A DNA stretch of 64,000 nt, taken from NCBI GenBank assembly GCA_963854835.1, contig OY978525.1, positions 95,942,136-96,006,135 of the forward strand, given 5' to 3'. The notes beneath the pieces were generated by a model. It worked only from the letters and a program-made list of their open reading frames with translations. It ran no database searches and was not told the origin of the DNA. This DNA comes from Megamerina dolium (taxonomy: Eukaryota > Arthropoda > Insecta > Diptera > Megamerinidae). Position 1 is the stretch's first letter, and the number at the start of each line of letters is the position of its first letter. This document shows, in pieces, positions 11,046 through 20,600 of this stretch. The position numbers were made by a program, and so were the translations under genes.

Positions 11046-12203
11046 TTCGGCCATCCTGGAGATTCATTCGCCCCGAATGGATTGTGCCAACGCTTCATGT
11101 ATTCGGCCACTGTGGTCGTCTTGCCCGGCCCCTCATGATCACCGACTTTACAAACTTCGTATCTTCCATGAGGAAGTACAGCTGTTACCTTGTAAGGACC
11201 AAAGAACTTAGGTTTTAACTTGAGGCCAATGCCGTATTGTGTTCTTTTAATAGCAACTAAATCGTTCAACAAATATTGAATCTCAGGCTTTCGTTTTGCA
11301 TTGAAATTCCTACAATTCTCTATCTGAATTTTCTGAATGTTGCCCTGCGCTTCTTTACGTACAACCTCTCTTTCTTCCTCTAACTCTTCTAAAGCGGCTT
11401 CTTCTATTAGCTCACGTATGCGTAAGTCATTAGGTGTTCTCATTTCCATACCTGTTAATATTTTAAATGGCGTAATTTTTGTGCTTCTCGGTGGTGTATT
11501 GTTAATTACTTGTTGTACTTGATCAACGTACTTGTACCACTTACTGGGATCATCTCGGCTCAGCTTAGCCAACATGGGAACTACTATCTTATGTATTCGT
11601 TCTACCTGACCATTGCCTCTTGGCACCCCTGTAGCTACAACCAAATGCTGAATACCCTGGGTCTGGCAATACTCCTTAAATGCATCAGACGTAAACGCGG
11701 TACCCCTATCTGTTACGATTCGCTTCGGATTCCCAAAAATTGCTGATTGCCTATCAAGCCTATCAATCACTGCTTCCGTATTTGTGCTTCTTACCGGATA
11801 TAACCAAACAAATTTGGAAAACGCATCAACCACTACGAGAATGTGTTTGTACCACTTATTAGTCATCTCCATTGGACCAACATGGTCGATATGGTAAGTT
11901 CCTAATGCCCTGTCTTCTTTGTCTATCGGAGAAAGGAATCCCTCCTTTTTCCCTGCCTTGCTATCGGTGATGATGCACTCGATGCAACTCCTCACAATCT
12001 CCTCTACTTTTGTCCTAATTCCTGGAATAAAAAACTCTTTCTCAAGACAATCCTGCGTCTTTTTTACTGCAAAGTGACCTCGTCTGTGCGGAATGGCTAT
12101 TAATTCATCTTCCATAGCCGCGGGAACTACTAGCAATTGTTTTATCGTATCCTTGTACAATAAGCCATGTTTCACAAAATAGTCTCGATACTCTTCTCTT
12201 TCC
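10997..12203 (-). pseudogene. Gypsy integrase
   Basis: It inserts element cDNA into host DNA. A zinc-binding HHCC region is visible (HRRGH, then CIEC), followed by the catalytic core: first Asp in YHIDHVGPM, second in IVTDRGTAFTS, Glu in GNGQVERIHK. The C-terminal part contains a GPY-type module (KFFGPYKVTAVLPHGRYEV). The SINE and target duplication total 425 bp, which shifts this part against the upstream frame; removing them restores it. The open frame ends inside the 3' LTR at 10997. A neighbouring frame reads QDGRMWELL here and could be the ancestral end if there is a small shift near 11065. Confidence 0.93.
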
Positions 12204-12614
12204 GTAGCGTGCCGTAGCTCAGTGGTGTGGGTGCCGTAGCTCAGTGGTGTGGGTGCCGTAGCTCAGTGGTTAGTGTGTTCGCCTTCTGATCTGTAGGTCG
12301 TGGTTCAATACCCGGCTGATGCATAACAAATTTAATATCGAAAAGATTTTTCTTTCGAACGGTACCCACCTGTCGGCAAGCAATTGGCAATTCTTCCGAC
12401 AGTAACAACTTGCCATGAAAAAGCTTCTAAAAAGAACTCTGTGACAAAGCTCAGAAAAAGTGATGTCACAAGTGTTCTGCCATTCGGAACCGGCTAAAAT
12501 AAGTAGGTCCATTCTAATACTGTCCAAAAAATTTAAGACGCACAACAGTAATGGAAGAGAAGCTCGGCCAATGAGCCTTTGGGGCTTTAAGTGCCACATA
12601 TTTATTTTATTTTT
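12204..12614 (+). mobile_element. tRNA-derived SINE with tripled head, nested in the Gypsy element
   Basis: The 14-bp target duplication ACTCTTCTCTTTCC is perfect (12190-12203 and 12615-12628). The tRNA-like head (A box TAGCTCAGTGG, B box GGTTCAAT) is preceded by two extra 22-bp copies of its first part, so the A box occurs three times (12209, 12231, 12253). The body and 3' end 'gtgccacatatttatttta' match the other copies. It interrupts the Gypsy frame between RNase H and integrase. Confidence 0.95.
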
Positions 12615-12628
12615 ACTCTTCTCTTTCC

Positions 12629-13475
12629 AACACTTTAAATATAGCTTTAATCCATTCGTCTTCCATCTGAGCTTGTTTCAGTCTATGCTTAACCGAGTCT
12701 TCTAATAACAAACACGAAACTCTACTAAGCGCATCGACATGTCTCATCTTTGTCCTTGATCTGTGCTCAATCTTGAAATCAAAGTCCTGTAAAAATATTG
12801 CCCATCTGGAAACTCTCAACGGAACATCACGTTTATTTATAGTTTTGGTAAACGCATTGCAATCCGTAATGATCTTAAAATTCAAGCCCATGAGGTAAAC
12901 CCTCCACTTTTTCAGCGCTTCTATGATGGCTAATACCTCTAGCTCGTATGACGAGTACTTTTCTTCAAATGCAGTCGTCCTGCGACTCATAAATTGCACG
13001 GGATGAAACTCTTGATCATCGTGATCTTTCTGAAGTAAAACTGCACCGTAACCATACTTGCAAGCATCTGCGTGAACTTCTGTCATCGCGTTTGGATTAT
13101 ACAATTTTAAGACTGGCGCGCTTATAAGTGTTGCTTTAAGTTGCTCATATGCCACTAACTGTTCGTTACCCATTTCAAATACTGCATTTTTCCGCAATAA
13201 ATCTGTGAGCGGCTTTGCCTTCGTAGCGTAATCCTTCATGAATCGACGGAAATAACCTGTCAAACCCAGAAACCTCTGTAAACCTTTAACATTTTTCGGT
13301 ATTGGAAAATTAGTCACTGCCCTTATTTTCTCATCTGAGGGTCTAATTACACCGTTTTCTACCACGTAACCCAAAAAGGTAACCTTTTTCTTCAAAAACT
13401 GGCATTTTTCCCATTTAATACGTAAACCGTAGTCTGAAGCCCTCTGCAATACCATATCTAGTATTTTAATACTGT
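12629..13475 (-). pseudogene. Gypsy reverse transcriptase connection and RNase H
   Basis: It resumes after the SINE with MVLQRASDYGLRIKWEKCQF and FLGYVVENGVIRPSDEKI, the usual thumb/connection of Gypsy elements. RNase H follows with catalytic candidates in EVHADACKYGYGAVLL, SSYELEVLAIIEALKKW, FKIITDCNAF and HVDALSR. It runs in the same frame as gag once the 349-bp SINE plus 14-bp target duplication (363 bp, divisible by 3) is discounted. It ends at the second SINE (12204-12614). Confidence 0.93.
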
Positions 13476-13489
13476 CTTCTTCATCTTTA

Positions 13490-13838
13490 AATAAAAATAA
13501 ATATTTGGCACTTAAAGCCCCAAAGGGCTCATTGGCCGAGCTTCTCTTCCATTACTGTTGTGCGTCTTAAATTTTGGACAGTATTAGAAGGGACCTACTT
13601 ATTTTAGCCGGTTCCGAACGGCAGAACACTTGTGACATCACTTTTTCTGAGCTTTGTCACTGAGTTCTTTTAGAAGCTTTTTCATGGCAAGTTGTTACTG
13701 TCGGAAGAATTGCCAATTGCTTGCCGACAGGTGGGTACCATTCGAAAGAAAAATCTTATCGATATTAAATTTGTTATGCATCAGCCGGGGATTGAACCAC
13801 GACCTACAGATCAGAAGGCGAACACACTAACCACTGAG
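13490..13838 (-). mobile_element. tRNA-derived SINE nested in the Gypsy element
   Basis: The perfect 14-bp target duplication CTTCTTCATCTTTA lies at 13476-13489 and 13839-13852. The minus-strand head starts at 13838 with 'agctcagtggttagtgtgtt', so the first bases of the tRNA-like head are missing. The AT-rich tail lies at 13490-13512. It splits the reverse transcriptase just after its YMDD box. Confidence 0.95.
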
Positions 13839-13852
13839 CTTCTTCATCTTTA

Positions 13853-14244
13853 GCAGGAATTATAATATCGTCCATGTATACAACTATGGTCTCATTTTTA
13901 ATCAAATCTCGGAAAATAGCTTTGATAAATCTACAAAAAACCGGTGGTGAGTTTGATATACCAAACGGAACGTACAAAAATTCGTACTGGCCAGTACTTG
14001 TAACAAAAGATGTATATTTTTGAGAATATGGCTCTACTGGTACATGAAAGAAACCGTTTGTTAAATCTAAAGTCGTAAATATCTTCGCATTTCTCAAACG
14101 TTCAACCACATCATCGATCAAAACCATGGGAAAATTATCTCTTATTACCTTCTGATTCAACCTGCAATAAACACAGCATAATCTTTTACTTTCGTCTTTT
14201 TTAGGTACCAACACGATTGTTGAGGCATATTCTGACGTACTTGG
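13853..14244 (-). pseudogene. Gypsy reverse transcriptase, palm region
   Basis: It continues the gag-protease frame after the TAG. Motifs run PSTSEYAS, LVPKKDESKRLCCVY, NFPMVLIDDVVERL, FTTLDLTNGFFHVPV (first catalytic Asp), YEFLYVPFGISNSP and YMDD (13867-13878, the Asp pair). Shortly after YMDDIIIPAKDE the SINE at 13490-13838 interrupts it. The reverse transcriptase resumes at 13475. Confidence 0.93.
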
Positions 14245-15930
14245 CTATATTATCTTATCCTGCAACCACTTTTCTACTTGCTCATTGATACAACGTTGAT
14301 CTGCATATGACAATCTTCTTGGTGTTTGATATACCGGGATATCATCTTTCAATATTAACTTCATTTCGATTGGTGAAGCTAGTTTTTTCTGTGGGACGTA
14401 CTCGGAAACCATCGATGAGACAATATTTGAATATTTTTCATCCAAGTGTTGAACATCGAGACTTATTTCCTTTACTTCTTGCTGCCCAACTTCAACCAAG
14501 CACAAGTTCTTAACCTCTTCGGTAATGTCAAAGGAACTTTTATTATCAACCCCTAAATCTTCAGTTTTACCAACAAGTAACTCAACTGCACTGCTATTTG
14601 TCTTTTCTTTCTCAGATCTCTTTTTGAAAATTGCATCGTCTTCTCTTATGATTATGTCAACATCTTTTAAAATACAATTGCCAATAATGGCAGCGTAACG
14701 CAAATCTGCTTCTCTGACAACATGAAAAATTAAATCAAGCTTTAGACCATCGACGTCAATTGTAATTGGAAAAGTACCCATTGTAATAATGGTGCTCTCC
14801 TTCAAACCAACTAAACGTCTTCTATCATTGCTTAATTCAACATCCAAATTCAACATCATCAATGTGTCGTATCTCATCACACAAAGATCGCAACCTGTAT
14901 CTATCAAAGCTGAAAAGGTACTACCATTTAACACAATATCTTTGAAGATGAGTCCACCTTCATCTCGCAAAATGTTAACATTCCTCTCATTCCTTTCCGT
15001 TTTGACCATATTTGAGCTTTGCTGTGCATTGCACTCAAAAACACTGTGCCTTGTTTGACCACACTTATAACAACGATAGCGTTTTACCGGACAGTCTTTT
15101 GCTAAATGAGACTCGTTTCCACATTTGAAATATTTCTTAACAACCTCCTGACGCTTTACTGACGATTGACCTCCCTTTTCTGGCTGCTGCTGCGTACTCA
15201 CCCGGTTTGATGACTGATGTGAGTAACGCACCTTCTCATAAACTCGAATCGGTTCTTTCAGTTCCCGTATACCTTTTGCTTGATACAAAACCTGTTTATT
15301 CATTTTCGAATCCGGAATTCCATTGACAAAATATTCTATCAGACTCTCTACGTCAAGATCAATAGATTTCCCTAACTCAGACAAACTGTACAAATACTCA
15401 AGCATTGTTTCCGATTGCTTTTTACGTCGATTTCTTAATCTGTTATGGACTTCAGCCGAGGACAATTTAACCCCAAATTCCTCAACTAATGCTTCCTTCA
15501 ACGTAGACCAATTTCTAACACCACTAAGACTTCTCACATACAACTTAGCTGCGCCTTTTAACAATTGCTTAGCATAAACAAATCGCTGTAGATCATTCCA
15601 TCCAACTGTCATAGCATTATCTTCAAACTCAGATATCCACTGTTTGACATCGAGTGAATCTATTCCATTGAATAACGATACGCTGTCTTCAATGTCGCGC
15701 AATGTAAAATGTGATTGCTGATTGGCATAGGCACCTAACGGTCCAACATTGACATCTTCGTACTCTGAAACGCTAGCTACATCATCACTGACGTCATCTC
15801 CAGAAAGACCAAAATGTTCGAGCAGTCTTGTCTGTAAGTCGTTTTTGCGTCCACTTGTACTCAGTCCTAACTCTGTCAACTTATCTTTTAAAGCTTGCAC
15901 ATTCATATTTTTAATTGTTTGCGAATCCAT
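14245..15930 (-). pseudogene. Gypsy gag-protease part of the polyprotein, with N-terminal SAP domain
   Basis: The first Met in a good context is at 15930 (A at -3, G at +4); an upstream TTG at 15939 is unlikely to be the start. Residues about 10-40 (VQALKDKLTELGLSTSGRKN and on through LQTRLLEHF) fit a SAP nucleic-acid-binding domain. A retrotransposon gag capsid-like region follows. Next come two CCHC zinc knuckles around residues 267-300: the first reads YFKCGNESHLAKDC, its first Cys replaced by Tyr267, and the second, CYKCGQTRHSVFEC, is intact. The aspartic protease motif ALIDTG has its catalytic Asp near residue 344, with an IIGNCIL-type block after it. The frame stops at TAG (14245-14247) just as the reverse transcriptase begins (EKWLQDKII). 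The same frame continues beyond the stop, so this is probably a single-base nonsense change rather than a natural boundary. Confidence 0.92.
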
Positions 15931-17279
15931 TTTGCACAAATCAAAATAAAATTATAAATACAAAAAGTATACGCAAGTATGTACATAAAATTTTAGAAAA
16001 TCACTTTTATCTTTCCTCTTAGGATATAATTTATGCTTTCTCAGGAATTAAAATATTTTTACTTAGCCGATTAATTTACCTCAAAGTAATAACTTTTTAC
16101 TATAACAATCTTTCTCCTTTTTCTTTACTTTAAATTAGCTTTTACTTTACTTTAACTCTTTAAAATATTTTCTTTGTAACATCAACTAAATTGAAAGAAT
16201 CTGAAAAGCAAAACAAAACAAACTAATTATTTCGATTTCACTTTACGCTCTTTTCAGCACTTCTGCACGAGCAAGACAAATAGTATTCTTTTTCTTTAAC
16301 AGCTCTTCGCAATAAACTCTGTTGACTTTTCTTTTCTTTTCGCACATAGCAATATTCTTTTACATTGAATTCTTTTTTGACAACTAAATTTACAAGTTCC
16401 TTTTATTTCGTTTCTTTACCAATCAGTAGCCGTTCTACTTTAACATTACACGATACAAATACAATGCTCTCCTGCTCTTTCCCTCAGGTCTGCATCAAAA
16501 ATAACGTCTACCGATTCTGCTCTGTTCTCTCTCTACAATAGTAAAACAATGCTCTCTTGCTCTTTTCCTCAAGTCTGCATCAAAAATAACGTCTACCGAT
16601 TCTGCTCTGTTGACTTCTTTGTCTTCAACCCTCACTTGGTCATGCTGTCGACGCCGTTTACTTGCTGCTTTTTTGATTTAACTGCCAATTTTACTGCTTG
16701 CTTTCGCCGCTTGCACAATTGATTTTGCTTTTGCATTTGTTGCCGGCACTGCTTCCATTCGAAGATTTGAATTTTTACACAGCCTCTTCTGCTGCTATTC
16801 CGTTGTCCGCTATATTCCCAGCTATGCTGAGTAGATTTTTCTGCTCGTACACAGTTTCTTATGCTGCTCTCTCGCCGTCTTCGCACCGTATTTGCTTATG
16901 TGGACGACGCTGCTGAGTCTTTATATATGATTTCGCAGACTCTTCTGCTCCTTTTTCGCCGTCTGCGCAACGTATTTGCTCTTGCGCTATACTGACGCCG
17001 CTGCCGAACCGCTGCTTTTTTGCTTGCACTACGCCAACTTCGCTACGTTTTCGAATTAAACCGTTGGCGTCTAACTGTTTTTTGCGACGCACACTTGACT
17101 TTCATACAAATTCTGTAATTTCACAATAATTTGCGCACTTGTGAAATGCTTTATCTTACTTGTTGCTTTTTTTTTTTATCAAAATGTTAATACCCACTTT
17201 TTATGTTTTTTTTTAAATAGCTTTATTTCACTTTTAGCACGTTTCTTGTTAACTGTTTCGGCAAGCGCTTTACTGAACC
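15931..17279 (-). other. Gypsy element 5' leader with internal repeats
   Basis: Between the primer binding site and the gag start. The short frames here (for example 16632-16886 and 16859-17092) are not supported as genes. It contains a 66-bp pair repeated at 85-bp spacing (16461-16526, 16546-16611). A looser pair shares a 'cgccgtctkcgcamcgtatttgct' pattern near 16868 and 16957. Confidence 0.8.
16461..16611. repeat. Tandem pair of 66-bp units in the Gypsy leader
   Basis: Unit 1 is 16461-16526 and unit 2 is 16546-16611, both ending 'ccgattctgctctgtt', with about four mismatches by eye. Confidence 0.9.
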
Positions 17280-17297
17280 ATCCCGGTTGAGTCCCCA
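17280..17297 (-). promoter_or_regulatory. Putative tRNA-Pro-like primer binding site
   Basis: Read on the minus strand the site is TGGGGACTCAACCGGGAT, starting 6 nt after the 5' LTR. It begins with the TGG required to pair with a tRNA CCA end and matches the tRNA-Pro primer site known from other retroelements at 15 of 18 positions by eye. Assigning the tRNA needs the host tRNA set. Confidence 0.5.
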
Positions 17298-17303
17298 AAA
17301 ATC

Positions 17304-17662
17304 TGTGGGTTTGGTTCTGCGCTTAATTAAAAGAAAACTAATTTAATGTTAAAATTCATTTATTATTCACTTAAGTCTAGGGTATCAATTTCTTATATTT
17401 CTTATAATAGTATATCGGTTTTTATTTTATGTGCGAATGCTGCGGCGGTTCGTTCAAGACTAACTGCGACTTTTCTTGTGTCAAATCAGGGGTGTATTCA
17501 TTGTCAAGTTTGGTGTGTATTCATTGTCAAATTAGGTGTGTACATTATCAAATTAGGTGTGTATATTGTCAAGTCAGAGTTTTATTCTACCGTATTTAAC
17601 CTTAGCACTAATATTAGTAGTTTCGTCCTGTTCTGGTCGTTTTGGTATGAGCAATTCCCACA
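17304..17662 (-). repeat. 5' LTR of the Gypsy element
   Basis: The partner of the LTR at 10687-11045. It would hold the promoter of the element's minus-strand transcript. The primer binding site lies 6 nt inside it. Confidence 0.95.
17481..17568. repeat. Four 21-23-bp repeats inside the LTR
   Basis: Units of the type 'tcaaattaggtgtgtatatt' at 17481, 17504, 17527 and 17548, with a partial fifth. The other LTR has the same block at about 10864-10951. Repeats within an LTR often bind host factors; that role is inference here. Confidence 0.85.
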
Positions 17663-20600
17663 TTTTACAAATCAAATTAAATTAAAAGCTACTGCTTCCA
17701 TTTGTTCTTATGATAGAACTCATCAGCATAACTGCCCTAATAGTTGTTCGGGTTCAGCTCAGTGATGGAAATCTGTTGAAATTATCATAGTAGTTGACTA
17801 TTGAAGATTGAAGATGCATCGGAGTAAAGGATAGAAGAGGGTGATCCCGAATATAGTAGCTTTGCTATAAGTATTTCATTAGACAGAAAAAGTTGATGTT
17901 CTTTTTCATATGGAAGATAAAATGCAATTTACTAATTTCATGAATTACTTTCAATATTTAAAGTTTATATATTGTCGTTAAAGCCTTCACCATTCTAATA
18001 GTGCACATGATATTATTTTCTGGGTCATAAAACTCAGATGTCGTTAAATAAACAAAGACGTGCAGCAGCCATTTGGAATGACTTAATTGCATTAAGCTGT
18101 TGCGAACATTGTCCACTAATCAATACTCACCTATCAACAGTAATTATTCACGGTGCTGATAAACAGAACGATAGATGCGTATTAAAGGATGCAAAAATCA
18201 ATGTGTCATGCGGCATTTGACACATGACATGGTGTATATAAAGTCTATAATACCACGACAATTGTTGTTGTTATTAATTTTGTTTCATTACCTTGACTTT
18301 CAACCAAGAAAATAATATATATTTATGTACATCCATGTGCAGTCATAGTCGTATAAATATTCTACAGACAATGTTAGAAAAAGTCAAGCTTAAAGGCTAA
18401 AATTTGCAGCAACATCATCTCACGAACAAGCAGTAGCAGCAGTTGTAATTTATTTATGAACTAATAGCTGCGAAATAATTTACATGAAACATGTAACCCA
18501 GCTAACCACTTGAGTATAAAAACAAAGAGTTATTTTAACCGTCATCCGTTTATTCAATGTAAAATTATCTTTACCAAATGGTTGACAAGCAAATAGCAAA
18601 CCTTTGAATAGTAAAAATATTCCTTTTGCACAAACAAATATTTTTGGAAAGAATCTGTTAAAAACTTCTTAAAAACTGATGTGACAAGAATTAATTTGTT
18701 CGGAATCAGCCAATGTAAGTTGATGCGCTAGTATGTCAATATTCTTTGAGGTCTTTTGTATCAAAATGTATATTTTTTATGTAATCTATATTAATATTAT
18801 AATAAAAATTCATCAAAAAAAAATTTCAAAGTTGTTTTTGTTTTCGTACTTTTGACTTTAAGTTCATTTTTTTTTTCTGAACGATCCCATCGTATTACAT
18901 ACATAATTGCAGGTTTTTACAAATTTATCATTTCGAGCATTCTCCGTAACGTTATTTGGGTAATTACTTATGTGTGCCATCGTTATCGTCGTCACTGTCT
19001 TCGTTGTTCTTGTTGTGTTAGTATTGTTAAGCCATAAACCACTTTCTATGCGCACAATGATAAATTAATTTCTGAAAAAAAATGTACATACATGCATATT
19101 TACGTATAAGTAAAATATATATTTGTTACCATAGTGTCGGAAATGGTGACAATGTGGTAACAATGGCTGTTCACTTCTCTAGCCGGCAATGACAAAATAA
19201 CAGCACAGCACATACATACTTTACAGTGAAAGCATTAAAATATTTTGGAATTTTTCATCATTTAACAAACAATGCTTCCTCTGATTGATGTTGAGATGCT
19301 ACCATGAATGATGATGTGATACACAAACATATACGATTATTAACAAAGCTATATACAATATTTGTAATAAATAACAAACAAAGTAGGCAAAAAATAATGA
19401 TTTAATACATTGCCTCTACAGGATATCAGCAATGTTATTTATATATACGTAGTATATATATGTACTATCAGAGGTTAGGGATAATATATCTGTGTATGAG
19501 TATAATGTCGCCTAAGTGAAAATATAGGAAATGATAATATTTATTATGAATTTATTGAGATTAATGATAGCAGATAGAAGAAAATGTGTGTGAGTGTGTG
19601 TGTGTGAGTGCTTCACTCACTGTCTATGTTATATGTAATATGTATGAACATTTAGGAATGATACATAGCGTGGATAATGTTCATGATTCACCATATTTAA
19701 CAAAAGTTTGCTTAAAAAAATATGTAAATTTTTCCTTTAAAGCATAAAGCAAAAATATGTAAATTTTCAATTAATAGCATATTTATTTATGGCATTCTTA
19801 ATTCGATGAAAATCGAAATAATGAAGGTTCAGGAGCATGCAATCGATTTTTTAAAAAATGGTTTATCAAAAAATACAGAAAACATATCACAATTTATTTT
19901 TACTATGAATTTACAAAATTAAAACAGTAAATTACATGACTAAGTGCTATTTTGAAGTTGGGCTGACTACATTTGACATTTTGGTCTACTTAAAGAAAAA
20001 ACTAGTCGAAACAAATACCTTTAGACTCCGAAATCCCAATATTATGTCCTTACAAATTATTTTATAATAAACCAAAAAGCTAAATATTCCATATTTTACA
20101 TCCCTTTTTGTTGCATCGCCATACTCAAAATGCTTTAACATTAATAAGTTGTATGCCAACTCACAATTTCCTAAATTAAATCTTTAAACTAATTCTTCGT
20201 TCTAAAGGGAAATGCAAATATTAAACATATATAGTATTAGAAATAAAATACAATAGCTTTTAAGAATGATAAAAATACTATTTTTTTTAATTCCTAAAAA
20301 AGAAGGTACTTGTTTCCGGTGAGCCTAGTCTGGTAAAGTAAATTAAAATACCTTTAATACCTAAAAGTCTGAAATGCAACTCCTTCATTAACTATTCAAA
20401 TAAATTGTATTTTGGCTTTCATAATTGAAAATTTTTCAAAATTCATGTTGCTTTGTAGCAATCTACGAATGAGCTAATATACTAAAAATAAATTGTAATA
20501 TTTCAAGTAATCCTCAGACGAGCTCCCATCATCACTCCAAGCATATACATTTACAATATTGTGACCTAATTTATTTGACAATGATTCTATCAACCTGCAT

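Larger units (their letters stand above)
10687..17662 (-). mobile_element. Ty3/Gypsy LTR retrotransposon, complete but inactivated
   Basis: This is a 6,976-bp element on the minus strand: two 359-bp LTRs starting TGTGGG and ending CCCACA, a primer binding site, a ~1.35-kb leader, and one long gag-protease-reverse transcriptase-RNase H-integrase frame (15930 down to 10997). Integrase after RNase H is the Ty3/Gypsy order. It is flanked by TTTT on both sides (10683-10686, 17663-17666). The LTRs differ at about six positions by eye (about 98% identity), which implies a fairly recent insertion. The frame is broken by one TAG codon (14245-14247) and two SINE insertions. Without the SINEs and their duplicated target sites all pieces lie in the same frame, so the ancestor had a single gag-pol frame of roughly 1,380 codons. 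No envelope gene is seen. Clade is uncertain (possibly near mdg3/micropia or CsRn1). Confidence 0.95.

Noticed and set aside
12253..12330. tRNA gene
   Set aside because: The A and B boxes belong to the SINE head. The same head is repeated at 13838, 38226 and 60239 with the same non-tRNA body and target duplications, so it is not a functional tRNA gene.
16632..17092. Lys/Arg-rich minus-strand frames upstream of gag
   Set aside because: They lie in the Gypsy leader, overlap each other in different frames, and derive from GC-rich repeated sequence. No family resemblance seen.
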